35,702 nucleotides of DNA from Burkholderiales bacterium. Its GTDB lineage: Bacteria; Pseudomonadota; Gammaproteobacteria; Burkholderiales; Burkholderiaceae_C. Position numbers and translations under genes: made by a program. Below, one piece after another: positions 18,386 to 26,955 of this stretch (position 1 is the first letter of the stretch; every line of letters starts with the position of its first letter). Below the pieces are notes generated by a model, which had not been told where the DNA came from, made no database searches, and saw only the letters and a program-made list of their open reading frames with translations. The stretch spans positions 1 to 35,702 of the forward strand of contig JAGWVB010000011.1 in NCBI GenBank assembly GCA_018971105.1, in the 5' to 3' direction.

Positions 18386-19369
18386 CTAACGCAGGGTCAG
18401 CGCGGCCGCGAGGCACCGCCAATGCTCGCCCTGGCTCAGGTCGTAACGTGTGGCCGCCAGTGCCGCAGCGATGGCGTCGCGATGCCTGCCCTGCTTGCGG
18501 AAGTGATAGGCCTGGCGCAGGTAGCTCTGACCCAACCGGCGGTCGATACTGGCGCGATACGGCCTGTATTCGGGAGCCTGGCGCAGCCAGCCGAAGAATC
18601 GGGTTGCGAAGAAGGCGGCGGCTGGGTAATCCTGATTTGTCAGGCTGCCGGGTCGATAGCGGTAGTACATCAGCGGCGTTGGTACGTAAACCATGCGGCC
18701 TGCGATGCGCGCCAGCTGTATCCAAAGATAAATGTCCTCTCCGACCTCCAGTTCCTCGTTGAATCCACCGGCACGCTCAATCAGGCCGCGTCGCGCTGTA
18801 AAAGTTCCGGAGTGACCGATCGGCTCGTGCTCTATAAAAGCACGAACAGGAGCTTCGATTAAACGAGGTTCGCCGGTGCCGTCATCAGGCTGCACCAAAC
18901 TACGCCACGGCGCCCGAAGGGACTGGCGATAATCCGACCACTCATGGCGTTCCAACGTCCGATTAGCGGCATTTTCGTTGTAGTAGTCCGAACTGATCAG
19001 TTGCACATCCGGGTGGATTGCTGCGGCGGACATCTTGCTGGCTAGATTTCCGGGTTCCCAAAGATCATCGCCGTCCAGAAAGGCAATCCATTCGCCACGA
19101 GCGTGGGTGAGGCCGAAATTTCGAGCGCCCGCGGCGCCTTGCCGTCTCTCGTTCAACAGGAGCTTTATTCTCGGATCTCGCAACGCCCGCTCGCGAACCA
19201 CTTCTCGTGTGCCATCGCTCGATCGGTCGTCAATCACCAATACTTCGAAATCGGAGAATTCACGCTGAATGCTGATGGAATCCAGCGTTTGTCCGAGCAA
19301 GTCCTGAAGGTTATGGACAGGAACGATTACGCTTAATAGGGGGCGAGTGTCTTGCACAGTTTCTCGCAT
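18386..19369 (-). CDS. GT2-family glycosyltransferase
   Basis: A 327-residue GT-A glycosyltransferase. The opening LSVIVPVHNLQDLLGQTLDSI and EVLVIDDRSSDGTREV form the nucleotide-binding half, and AFLDGDDLWEPG holds the metal-binding D-x-D-type site. 'GGFNEELEVGEDIYLWIQLA' carries the catalytic acidic region (E-D). The C-terminal 70 residues are helical and basic. The ATG at 19369 overlaps the preceding stop as TGATG and is preferred over a TTG one codon earlier. No membrane helix is evident, so it is likely peripheral at the cytoplasmic face, adding one residue of the repeat unit. Confidence 0.87.
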   Translation of the reverse strand: MRETVQDTRPLLSVIVPVHNLQDLLGQTLDSISIQREFSDFEVLVIDDRSSDGTREVVRERALRDPRIKLLLNERRQGAAGARNFGLTHARGEWIAFLDGDDLWEPGNLASKMSAAAIHPDVQLISSDYYNENAANRTLERHEWSDYRQSLRAPWRSLVQPDDGTGEPRLIEAPVRAFIEHEPIGHSGTFTARRGLIERAGGFNEELEVGEDIYLWIQLARIAGRMVYVPTPLMYYRYRPGSLTNQDYPAAAFFATRFFGWLRQAPEYRPYRASIDRRLGQSYLRQAYHFRKQGRHRDAIAAALAATRYDLSQGEHWRCLAAALTLR

Positions 19370-20340
19370 CAAGAAATGATATTATGATATCGCCGGCCGG
19401 GCATAAGAAATCGGCGCGCCAGCAACGGCATTCGCCTCCGATTATCGAAAGACCCCCGCGTACCTATTAGCCCATCCCAGAGCCCGTCCAAAGTGGCCTC
19501 CACAACTTCTTGAGGCTTGTTTCTCGTTAGCAATTCTCCACGTAGGCGATTGAAATCCCACCACAAAGTTCGCCAACGTTCGGTGAAAGATCTGATGTAG
19601 CGCTTTCGCATGACAATCTTGTTTCTCGTCATGTAGTAGTAATAATGCGGCTTCCTGATTCCTTGATCGATTGGATTGTCATGCAGAATCTCGGCATCGA
19701 AAACCATGACATTTCGGAAGCCCGCCGCGATAGATCGCATTGAATAGTCCATATCCTCAAAATAGGCGAAGAGTCCTTCGTCAAGATAACCAATTAACTC
19801 GACAAGGCGCCGATGGACAAGGAGCGCCGTTCCCCAAAGCAGCATAAGCTCGGGCTGCTCACTCTGGATGCGCCGAGCTTGCGCCAGATCTACCGGGTCC
19901 ATGTCGTGGCTTTCCCTGTCGAGCATGGATCCACAAAATTGAATTCGATCCGGGTGACTGGCGTAGCGGATCAGTGGGCTGGCAAGACCCATGTTGGGCC
20001 TGGATTCCGCGAAGTGAACAAGTTTCGTCAGGCAGTCGGGTGCCACGGACGTATCGCTGTTCACCAGCCAGATATATTGAGCGCCGCCGACCAGCCCTGC
20101 CTTGATCCCTACGTTGCACCCTCCTGAAAATCCGAGATTCTCCGCATTGCAAACTAATTCAATGCCCTTTGCGCGGGAGAGAATTTCAACAGAACCGTCC
20201 CTTGATCCGTTGTCGATCACAATGATCCTAAAATTCCCGTAATCCGATCTCTGCAGCGATGCCACGCACTTGAGCGTTTCTTCTGCGCTATTCCAGTTCA
20301 GGACAACAACGTAGACGAGTGGTTGCGTTTCGTTAGGCAT
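19369..20340 (-). CDS. GT2-family glycosyltransferase (rhamnosyltransferase-like)
   Basis: A 323-residue GT-A enzyme of the WcaA/RfbF-like type. The opening VYVVVLNWNSAEETLKC, RIIVIDNGSRDGS, ENLGFSGGCNVGI and WLVNSDTSVAPD are the hallmarks, with D-T-S in the position of the D-x-D motif. Further on, LDEGLFAYFEDMDYSMR is the catalytic acidic block common in rhamnosyltransferase-like GT2 proteins. The sugar cannot be assigned from sequence. GC is low: one hand-counted line in the gene (19621-19680) is about 42%, far below the 70% of the flanking exosortase-associated genes. It is separated by 12 bases from the methyltransferase upstream and ends at the TGATG shared with the next gene. Confidence 0.85.
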   Translation of the reverse strand: MPNETQPLVYVVVLNWNSAEETLKCVASLQRSDYGNFRIIVIDNGSRDGSVEILSRAKGIELVCNAENLGFSGGCNVGIKAGLVGGAQYIWLVNSDTSVAPDCLTKLVHFAESRPNMGLASPLIRYASHPDRIQFCGSMLDRESHDMDPVDLAQARRIQSEQPELMLLWGTALLVHRRLVELIGYLDEGLFAYFEDMDYSMRSIAAGFRNVMVFDAEILHDNPIDQGIRKPHYYYYMTRNKIVMRKRYIRSFTERWRTLWWDFNRLRGELLTRNKPQEVVEATLDGLWDGLIGTRGSFDNRRRMPLLARRFLMPGRRYHNIIS

Positions 20341-20352
20341 TGAAGCGACATC

Positions 20353-20991
20353 CTAAATGCATGCCTCAGATTTTCTAAGAAGACTCACTAGGTTGAACTC
20401 ACGCCGGGCCTGTCCAATAACATTGAACGACCCTCGAAAGCCATACATCGCAGCGTGGCGGTTCACGTCATCGAAGTACATCGGAAAAGTTTCGTGCGAA
20501 ATGATATTGACATGGGTAGGATCGCGAAAGGCTTCTGAGAACGGAAACGTCGGCGTGCTCGAAAGCAGGACGCCATTCGGTTTCAAGACTCTCCAAATTT
20601 CGTTCATCAACTCCACGAAGGGAAATCGTCGTTCAGGGGCGTAGATCACGCGGGGCACATGCTCCAGGAAATCGTATGCGGTCAAGAATTCAAAACTGTT
20701 GTCGGGGAATGGAATGGGCTCTACGGTCAAATCCGCGTAACGAATATTTCCTCTCCCGTCGCCCCGAATATCAAGACCGTAAACGTGATCCGCCCGAAAT
20801 GGATTCCTGGGATTGCCTCCGCAACCGATGTCAAGCGTGCTGGACGATTTAAGTCCCGCAACGTCTGCCCGATACTGGGCTACGTAGGCGTCTATTTCGA
20901 GGATAATCGGAACATCTTTAATCCCCCGGTTCAAGTCGGCAATCAGCGAAATCAACTTGCGCGCTTGAAGAACTTTATCGGCGATTCTCAT
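20353..20991 (-). CDS. Class I SAM-dependent methyltransferase
   Basis: A 212-residue methyltransferase. Motif I is LDIGCGGNPRN (about residues 53-63), followed by an acidic end of strand two in YGLDIRGDG, and PFPDNSFEFLTAYDFLEHV as motifs II/III. 'EIWRVLKPNGVLLSSTPTFPF' is the typical type-11 post-motif. The C-terminal part, rich in aromatic and His residues, may bind substrate. In an EPS operon it probably O-methylates a sugar, or modifies a nucleotide-sugar, though a small-molecule role cannot be excluded. The gene is AT-rich (about 42% GC at 20341-20400). The ATG is preceded by a weak AAAGA. An 82-base AT-rich gap precedes it and may hold a promoter. Confidence 0.8.
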   Translation of the reverse strand: MRIADKVLQARKLISLIADLNRGIKDVPIILEIDAYVAQYRADVAGLKSSSTLDIGCGGNPRNPFRADHVYGLDIRGDGRGNIRYADLTVEPIPFPDNSFEFLTAYDFLEHVPRVIYAPERRFPFVELMNEIWRVLKPNGVLLSSTPTFPFSEAFRDPTHVNIISHETFPMYFDDVNRHAAMYGFRGSFNVIGQARREFNLVSLLRKSEACI

Positions 20992-21011
20992 GAGTCGTCT
21001 TTCAATTTTCA

Positions 21012-21038
21012 GTATTAATCACCAAGTTTGCGATTCAA
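21012..21038 (-). promoter_or_regulatory. Possible sigma70-type promoter ahead of the methyltransferase
   Basis: Read on the - strand, TTGAAT (21038-21033) is followed after 15 bases by TAATAC (21017-21012), about 20 bases before the methyltransferase ATG. The 15-base spacer is shorter than ideal. The gap is AT-rich like its neighbours, so chance matches are likely. It would let the glycosyltransferase half of the operon be transcribed separately. Confidence 0.25.
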
Positions 21039-21073
21039 TTCGCGACAACTGGATATGGAGATATTGCATAAGA

Positions 21074-22744
21074 TCATTCTTTGATGCGCCAGTCCGGGGT
21101 ATGCGCGCGCAGCCAATACTCCAGCATGATCAAAATCCAGGCCATCGTGCCGTAATGTTGCGGGTGCGAAGGCAGCAGGCCGTCAAAGAGTTCGCGCCCG
21201 AACTCGGGGCGCACGATGCCGCGCGAGACGAGGGAGGAGACGGCATCGGTTGAAAGGCGCTTGAGGCCTTCGTGCTGGACCATCCAGACACCAAAAGGCA
21301 ATCCGAATCCCTGTTTTTTCTTAGTGATTACGCCGTCGGGCAGAAAACCGCGCAAGGCCTCCTTGAAGAACCAACGCAAGGCGTCGCCTCGCAGCTTGTA
21401 TTCGGCAGGCAGCCGCATCGAGAAGTTGACTAATGCGTCGTCGAGCAGCGGGAATCCGACCGAAACTCCCGCCATCGTGGCCGTTCCGACGACCTTGGGC
21501 AGATCGCATTCGGCCAGCGTGTAACGCCAGTCATAGGCCAGATGGCGATCGATCTCGTTGTTGCAGTCGGCCTCGGCCCAGACCACGCGCTGCTGCCGAT
21601 CGGTGTCGGCGATGTCGATCGAGGCGAGGAAGGCGGACGTCAGTACGGTCGATTCTCCGATCCGGCGCACATGGTTGTAATCCTGTCCTCGGACGGGCAT
21701 CGGCAGGTTAGCTAGCCGGATGTAATTCGACCCCTTACGCAGGCCGGGGAGGCGCGAGACCAGGCCGTGGCCGAAAAAGGGTTCGAGGAAGCCGCGGCGG
21801 ATGAATGATGGAATTCGCGCGTAGGGCTCGAACAAGCGTTGCGTGGCATAGCGTGAATTCCCGCCGAAGAGTTCGTCGCCGCCATCGCCGGCGAGCAGCC
21901 GCGTGATGCCGTCTGCGCGAGCACGTTCGGCGCAATGGAAGGCCGGCAATGCCGACGAATTGCCGAAGGGCTGGTCGTACCCGGCGGCGACCTTGGGGAT
22001 GTCTCGAACCAGATCCTCAGGCGTGAAATAGATCTCGCGGTGCTCGCAACCGAAGTGCTTGGCTGCCATCCGCGCGTACGCCATCTCGTCGTAACCCTTG
22101 GCGTCGAACCCGATCGAGTAGGCAACGGCGGGGCGGCCTGCGGCGAGGCCGATCATGCCGGCGACGGTCGAACTGTCTGTGCCGCCACTGAGATAACAAG
22201 CAGGCCTGCTGCCGTCAAGTTGCCGAGCGACTGCATTCTTTAGCAGTACACGAAACTCGTCGCGAAGTCTTTCGAAGGAGGGGTCGCGCAGCGGATCGAA
22301 CTTAGGGGTCCAATAGCGATGCTGGGTCAGCCTTCCGTCTTTGAACAGGGCCCAATGTGCAGGCGGCAGGCGCTGTACTCCTGCGAAAACAGTACGCGGC
22401 GATGGCACGACGTGGAAGTAGAGATAATCGAACACAGCCTGGTTGTCGAGCGTCTTGCTGCCGAGTCCATCTGCGCGTTCGCTGCAAATCAAGCGACCCG
22501 CGTCGATGCGCCAACACAACGTGCGAATGGCGTAGCGGTCGACGGCAAGAAAGACACTACCATCGTCCAAGGTGATGGCAACTGCAAAATCGCCTTCGAC
22601 GCGAACTGCGGCCTCGGCCGGTCCAACTCTCGCTATCAGCGAGCGCCATGCATGGACTGTGTCACCCGCGGCAGCTTCTTCCGGAAAGCGCGGGTGTCCT
22701 AGAGACAACGCGATAGGTGGCATAAGCGCCGCTTTGTTTTCCAT
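21074..22744 (-). CDS. Asparagine synthase-like amidotransferase without Cys2
   Basis: A 556-residue AsnB-like protein. The N terminus is MENKAALMPPIALSLGH, so the glutaminase nucleophile Cys2 is missing, although the domain is otherwise still visible (VEGDFAVAITLDDGSVFLAVDRYA, then FAGVQRLPPAHW). The synthetase domain looks intact: YLSGGTDSSTV, LLAGDGGDELFGGNSRYA, a 'GFPLLDDALVNF' block and KKKQGFGLPFG. It should adenylate a carboxylate and amidate it with ammonia, or join it to another nucleophile. It differs from the canonical Cys2 enzyme at 3342 and from the more degenerate copy at 11510. It lies between flippase and methyltransferase, 15 bases after the flippase stop. Its GC is higher than that of its two neighbours. 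Confidence 0.85.
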   Translation of the reverse strand: MENKAALMPPIALSLGHPRFPEEAAAGDTVHAWRSLIARVGPAEAAVRVEGDFAVAITLDDGSVFLAVDRYAIRTLCWRIDAGRLICSERADGLGSKTLDNQAVFDYLYFHVVPSPRTVFAGVQRLPPAHWALFKDGRLTQHRYWTPKFDPLRDPSFERLRDEFRVLLKNAVARQLDGSRPACYLSGGTDSSTVAGMIGLAAGRPAVAYSIGFDAKGYDEMAYARMAAKHFGCEHREIYFTPEDLVRDIPKVAAGYDQPFGNSSALPAFHCAERARADGITRLLAGDGGDELFGGNSRYATQRLFEPYARIPSFIRRGFLEPFFGHGLVSRLPGLRKGSNYIRLANLPMPVRGQDYNHVRRIGESTVLTSAFLASIDIADTDRQQRVVWAEADCNNEIDRHLAYDWRYTLAECDLPKVVGTATMAGVSVGFPLLDDALVNFSMRLPAEYKLRGDALRWFFKEALRGFLPDGVITKKKQGFGLPFGVWMVQHEGLKRLSTDAVSSLVSRGIVRPEFGRELFDGLLPSHPQHYGTMAWILIMLEYWLRAHTPDWRIKE

Positions 22745-22759
22745 TGTATTTGCTTTCTA

Positions 22760-24226
22760 CTACGCGCCAGGAAAATTCTGCCCGACGAAGCGGGCCCGCA
22801 ACGGTGCTGACGCATTGATCAATTCTCGCCATAGCGGGTGGGCTATCCAACGAACAACCAGTAGCCATACGATTGCCGTCATGGGAGCATAGATTATGAG
22901 GCGAATCAAATAATTACTTGCGTCAGCAGGCTTGGTGAACTCGAAGATAAGCAGCGGCGCCAGTGCAACCAGCGCGACGAATAGTCCAGCGCTAACAGCG
23001 GTCCATAGATGCTTGAGCGTAAATCGAGCAGCAATCCACATATGCCATTGCGACAGTGCGGCAGTCCCAATAGTAGACGCCAGTGTGCCCCAACACGCAC
23101 CTCTTAAACCGAATGGAAAAGCAAATAGCAGTCCTAAGACCTGCAAGATTTGCTGAAAAAACTGAAGCCGGGTTGCAACCTTGATATGGCCACCTGACAT
23201 CAATGCTTCCTTGGCCATCGTGTGGACGACTTCAATGATTCCCGCTGCGCACAGTATCCTGGCAAGCGGAACTGCCGCATCCCACTGTGAACCATATACG
23301 ATCCGAATTAGTGGGAATGCCGCAAGGCCAAGAAAGCCGATCACGGTAAAGGAGAGGCAATTCAGTAAATTAGAGCTGCGACAATAAGCGTCGCATATCG
23401 TGCCTTCGTCGCGTGCCGCACGAGCGAAGTACGGCATGCAGACAGGTCCGAAAGCCCTTGCGATTAACATTCTAAACATTTGCATAAGACCGCCTCCGCG
23501 ACTAAACATCGCGACGCCGGTGACGCCCAGTACCCTGCCTAGGATCATTTCAGGCGCACCGCGTCCAAGCTGACCGATCGCATACAAGCTGCTTGCGTAT
23601 GCGCCGAATCTCGCAACTTCCCCGGCGCCTTTTATCGAGGGCCAGCGTGGGATCGCGGGGGGGCGTAGGGCCATTGAAATTATCACCGTGACGGAGATGC
23701 CGGCCAAAGATGACCAGGCTAGGCTCAGTGCGCCCATTCCTTTAACGCCGAGCGTGATTGCTACAAGGAGGCCGGCTATATCCGATGCCACGCTACAATA
23801 GAATATCGGTTTGAAATTTAGCTCGCGTCGAAACCAGGCCATGTTGATGGCCCCGAATGGTATTAGCAGGAAATTCAGTGTCTGAACCCGCATGACCATT
23901 GTTATTTCAGAAGACTTGTAGAATGTGCCCACTGGTGCTGAGGCAATCAGCATCGCAAAGGCCATCGTCCAAGAGGTAATTATGTTGGTTGCGAATGCTG
24001 CGCGTATTTTTGAATTTGTAAGATCCTTGGCTTGAATCAAGTATTCGCTGATCCCGAAATCACGGACCGTACTGGCGATGGCTGAAAATACGGCGGCGAT
24101 GCCAAATACTCCGATTTGAGCTGGTGTCAGTATTCTTGACAGTATGGCCGTCGATACTAGTTGCAAACCGATGCTTACATAGCTCTGCAAAGCCGAATAG
24201 GCTATCGATCGGCGCAGGCTAGACAT
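22760..24226 (-). CDS. wzx: Polysaccharide flippase (Wzx, PST/MATE-like family)
   Basis: A 488-residue polytopic membrane protein with about 12-14 hydrophobic segments. The opening 'RRSIAYSALQSYVSIGLQLV', then SRILTPAQIGVFGIAAVF, is the standard start of Wzx-type lipopolysaccharide/EPS exporters. A conserved-looking ILGRVLGVTGVAMFSRG block sits mid-protein and WDAAVPLARILCAAG begins the second half. It should flip the lipid-linked repeat unit across the inner membrane before polymerisation. Composition is AT-rich for this locus; the line 24001-24060 counts at about 42% GC. It is separated by 12 bases from the GT2 gene upstream and 15 from the AsnB-like gene downstream. Wzx proteins are usually matched to repeat structure, which fits an exchangeable cassette. 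Confidence 0.88.
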   Translation of the reverse strand: MSSLRRSIAYSALQSYVSIGLQLVSTAILSRILTPAQIGVFGIAAVFSAIASTVRDFGISEYLIQAKDLTNSKIRAAFATNIITSWTMAFAMLIASAPVGTFYKSSEITMVMRVQTLNFLLIPFGAINMAWFRRELNFKPIFYCSVASDIAGLLVAITLGVKGMGALSLAWSSLAGISVTVIISMALRPPAIPRWPSIKGAGEVARFGAYASSLYAIGQLGRGAPEMILGRVLGVTGVAMFSRGGGLMQMFRMLIARAFGPVCMPYFARAARDEGTICDAYCRSSNLLNCLSFTVIGFLGLAAFPLIRIVYGSQWDAAVPLARILCAAGIIEVVHTMAKEALMSGGHIKVATRLQFFQQILQVLGLLFAFPFGLRGACWGTLASTIGTAALSQWHMWIAARFTLKHLWTAVSAGLFVALVALAPLLIFEFTKPADASNYLIRLIIYAPMTAIVWLLVVRWIAHPLWRELINASAPLRARFVGQNFPGA

Positions 24227-24238
24227 TTTGTAGTCCTA

Positions 24239-25240
24239 TCATCGGGATTCATTCCAACTGTGCCAGTGGCAATGGATACAGTACATAAACCACTTCAATC
24301 CCGGCCCTGCGCCAAGTGCCTGCCATGCATAAAATTGAGCATTGACCCAATCTTGACCGTCGGCGAACTCAAGCGCAATTTTCTTTAACGCATAACTCTT
24401 GTGCAACCTTGCATGGCGCCGGATCGCCGGCTCGGCGCTCCGGGCGAGCACACGGTCCATCACCAGCGTCTGGTACAGGCGCTTGTCGATGGTGGCCGTG
24501 CGGGTCGTCACGTTGTCGCGCCGACCCGGATCGGGAACGTGGTGGCGGGCGACCACGGCGGGGTGGTGGATCATCAGCCGCGCCGGCTCGATCAGGTCGA
24601 GGTAGAGCTTGCGGTCCTGCTCCCAGCGTATGCCCTCGTCCATGCCGCCGACGCGTTCGTAGAGTTCGCGCCGGATCGTGAAGACGTTGAGGTGGCAGAA
24701 GCCGTCGACGCGCAGCAGGTCGGCCACCGTCACCTCGTAGCGCCCCTGCTCGTCGGGGCGGCGCCCGCGCGCCTGGAGGTCGGGGGCGAGCCCGCCCAGC
24801 CACAGCAGGCCCAGGCTGCGCTCGCCGATCCAGGCTTCCTGGTTGCCCATGTAGAGGTCGAGCACGCGGCCCTGCGCCGCCGCATCGCCGATCGCGCGCG
24901 CGACGCGGCCGAGGTGGGCGGGGTCGGTCCAGCGGTCGTCGTCGTCGAGAAAGCAGAGGTGGCCGCCGCGCGCATGCGCGGCGCCGGTGTTCAGCGCATA
25001 GCTCGGGCCATGGCCGCGCGGCCGCTCGACGAGGCGGTGCAGCGACCAGCTTTCACCCAGGCTGCGCGCCGCCGCATCCCAGATCGCCTGGTACGCAGCC
25101 AGCGATTCGGCGCTCGATCCGTCGTCGACGACGATGATCTCGACATCGTCGCGGCCCTGCGCCAGCACCGAGTCCAGGGCCTGGGCGAACAGCGCCGGCC
25201 GGTTGCGCGTCGCGATGACGACCGAGATCAGGGGTTCCAT
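24239..25240 (-). CDS. GT2-family glycosyltransferase, possible composition hybrid
   Basis: A 333-residue GT-A glycosyltransferase. The opening LISVVIATRNRPALFAQAL and EIIVVDDGSS begin the nucleotide-binding half and LCFLDDDDRW is the D-x-D region; 'GGMDEGIRWEQDRKLYLDL' holds the catalytic acidic pair. The first 270 or so codons are about 70% GC. The last 60 codons (24239-24420) drop to about 49% (89 of 180 bases by hand count), while the adjoining line 24421-24480 is 72%. The break falls near the RHARLHKSYALKK segment. This looks like the junction of a foreign cassette, with the 3' end of this gene replaced or inherited from elsewhere. The reading frame is intact, so the enzyme may still be active. 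Confidence 0.85.
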   Translation of the reverse strand: MEPLISVVIATRNRPALFAQALDSVLAQGRDDVEIIVVDDGSSAESLAAYQAIWDAAARSLGESWSLHRLVERPRGHGPSYALNTGAAHARGGHLCFLDDDDRWTDPAHLGRVARAIGDAAAQGRVLDLYMGNQEAWIGERSLGLLWLGGLAPDLQARGRRPDEQGRYEVTVADLLRVDGFCHLNVFTIRRELYERVGGMDEGIRWEQDRKLYLDLIEPARLMIHHPAVVARHHVPDPGRRDNVTTRTATIDKRLYQTLVMDRVLARSAEPAIRRHARLHKSYALKKIALEFADGQDWVNAQFYAWQALGAGPGLKWFMYCIHCHWHSWNESR

Positions 25241-25246
25241 CGCGTC

Positions 25247-26119
25247 TCAGGCCGGTTTGGGAGCATCGGCCAGCAGCCAGCGGCCGAGGAGCTCGCGCAG
25301 CAGGCCGCGCGATTCGGTGGCCGAGAAGGTCTGGTCGGCATCGGGCAGCTCGTGGCGATCGAGCCGGCGCGGCGACTTCAAGGCCTGTTGCCAAGCCGGG
25401 GACGAGGCGACGAGTTCGTCGAACTCGCGGCTGACCTGGCTGCGCCCGCTCATCACCAGCAGCAGGTCGCCGCGATAACGGGTCAGCCCGTGGCACATGC
25501 GTTCGATGAAATGCGGCGTCGCGGCGCCGGCGCTTGGTCGGGCGCCGACGAGTGCCGCGCAGCGCGAGCGCGCCCGGCGCGCCAGCGTGCCCAGCGCGGG
25601 GCGCGGGTCGTATTCCATGCGCAGCACCTTGGCCCAGAAATCGCGGTCGAGGATGCGGCGGCCGAAATGATCCACCGCGACCTTGTCGGCCGTGGCGTCG
25701 GTGTGCACCCAGGGGTTGCCGAGCGCGATCCCCGTCACCTCCGGGTATTGCCAAGCATTGATCAGGATCGCCGAGGCCGCGTCGCAACCGCCCCAGAGCA
25801 CAATCTCCTCCAGCCCCGGCACCTGGGCCCGGAACGCGGCGATGGCCGCGCCGATGTCGGCGCCGACATCCTCGAAGCCGCGGAACGGGCCCTCGCTGTC
25901 GCCCAGCCCGCGGTGGTCGAAGCGCATCATCGGGACGCCCAGCGCGGCGAGATCGCGCGCCAGTTCGACCTGCAGCCGGTTCACGCCGGCGCGGTACTGC
26001 GGTCCGCCGGCGACGATCAGGAGCAGGCCGCGCGCCGCGACCGGCTCGGGCCGGTGGACGATGCCGACGAGTTCGCTGCCCTCGCACTCGAAGACGATGG
26101 GCAGTTCCGTCACGTTCAT
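25247..26119 (-). CDS. Exosortase A system-associated hydrolase 1 (alpha/beta-hydrolase fold)
   Basis: A 290-residue alpha/beta-hydrolase-fold protein of the family known as exosortase A system-associated hydrolase 1. 'VAGGPQYRAGVNR' and RFDHRGLGDSEG near residues 35-75 are the oxyanion/strand-4 region. The nucleophile elbow, normally G-x-S-x-G, reads GGCDA with Cys112 in the nucleophile place. C-terminal PDADQTFS may hold the histidine-region loop, although the usual His is not obvious. It could be a thioesterase or acyltransferase with a Cys nucleophile, or a non-catalytic partner. The start overlaps the stop of hydrolase 2 as ATGA and the longer open frame upstream is a shadow of that gene. 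Its substrate is unknown; the nearby acyl carrier protein and ligase suggest acyl chemistry. Confidence 0.88.
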   Translation of the reverse strand: MNVTELPIVFECEGSELVGIVHRPEPVAARGLLLIVAGGPQYRAGVNRLQVELARDLAALGVPMMRFDHRGLGDSEGPFRGFEDVGADIGAAIAAFRAQVPGLEEIVLWGGCDAASAILINAWQYPEVTGIALGNPWVHTDATADKVAVDHFGRRILDRDFWAKVLRMEYDPRPALGTLARRARSRCAALVGARPSAGAATPHFIERMCHGLTRYRGDLLLVMSGRSQVSREFDELVASSPAWQQALKSPRRLDRHELPDADQTFSATESRGLLRELLGRWLLADAPKPA

Positions 26120-26955
26120 GCCTGCGCTCCCATCAGGCGCGAGGTCGTCGCGATCAGGTCCGGCGCCGCCTCGGGGACCTGCAATTGCCAGATCTTGGGG
26201 CAGACGGCCGTGGCGCCGGTGATGTCGATGCCGGCCGTGCGCAGCTGCTCCAGCGCCCGCTGGCTCGGCAGCGCCAGGCCGCTGTCGGCGGGGCCGATCA
26301 TCTCGATCCAGTCGATGCGCGGGGCCGGTGCCGTGAGGTGGTCGGTGAGCCGCATCGCCGCCAGGCCCTCGGCCAGCGCCGGCGTGAGCGGATAGCCGCC
26401 GACCTCGATCGTCTCGCCGGCGCGCAGGCGCGCACGGATCGATTCGGTGGTCTCGCGCGCCTCGGCGTGCACGATCTGGGTCGCGATGCGCAGCCGCAGG
26501 TGCTGGTTCAGGAACTGCTTGCCGTCGAGCACGGGCTGCCAGAACAGCAGCCGCTCGACGTCGGTCTCGCGCGCCGCGGCCAGGCGCGCGGCCAGCAGCG
26601 CGCCGGTGCGCACGCCCCAGACGGTGAGCGGCAGCGCGCTGTCGTCGGCCAGCCAGCGCGCCGCGCGCCGGGCGTCGTCGAGCCAGAGGTCCCAATCGCC
26701 CTCGGGCGTCGAGCCGCCGCTCTCTCCGGTGCCGTGATAGTCCAGCAGCAGGCAGCGGTAGCCCAGCGCCGCCAGCGCGCGCGCCTGCCTGGCCGCGTGG
26801 GCGCGGCAGCGGTTCATCTCCTCGGTGAACGGCGGCAGGTAGAGCACGGCGCCGCGGCAGCTGCCGGCGGGGACGATGTCGAGCGCGAACAGGCGCCGGC
26901 CTCCCAGTTCGAGGAAGCGCGGCCGCGCGTGCGACGCCCGTGCGGTCGTGTTCAT
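26116..26955 (-). CDS. Exosortase A system-associated hydrolase 2 (alpha/beta-hydrolase fold)
   Basis: A 279-residue alpha/beta-hydrolase-fold protein of the family known as exosortase A system-associated hydrolase 2. The family-typical LYLPPFTEEMNRCR and LLLDYHGTGESGG are at about residues 39-80. The nucleophile elbow is GVRTG, with Arg116 where a Ser or Cys is expected, so classical hydrolysis is doubtful. 'FWQPVLDGKQFLNQHLRLRIA' follows and is a strong family marker. It is a paralogue of hydrolase 1, and the two genes overlap by four bases (ATGA), which favours a complex. Its own start overlaps the sulfotransferase stop in the same way. Confidence 0.88.
   Translation of the reverse strand: MNTTARASHARPRFLELGGRRLFALDIVPAGSCRGAVLYLPPFTEEMNRCRAHAARQARALAALGYRCLLLDYHGTGESGGSTPEGDWDLWLDDARRAARWLADDSALPLTVWGVRTGALLAARLAAARETDVERLLFWQPVLDGKQFLNQHLRLRIATQIVHAEARETTESIRARLRAGETIEVGGYPLTPALAEGLAAMRLTDHLTAPAPRIDWIEMIGPADSGLALPSQRALEQLRTAGIDITGATAVCPKIWQLQVPEAAPDLIATTSRLMGAQA

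Larger units (their letters stand above)
19300..24420. other. Low-GC island within a high-GC locus
   Basis: Hand counts of single 60-base lines give about 42% GC at 19621-19680, 42% at 20341-20400, 42% at 24001-24060 and 43% at 24241-24300, compared with 72% at 24421-24480. The island covers two GT2 genes, the methyltransferase, the Cys-less AsnB-like gene (which is itself higher) and the flippase. The lower boundary is gradual through the acyltransferases; the upper one is abrupt inside a GT2 gene. No insertion sequence or integrase is visible at either edge. Confidence 0.7.
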
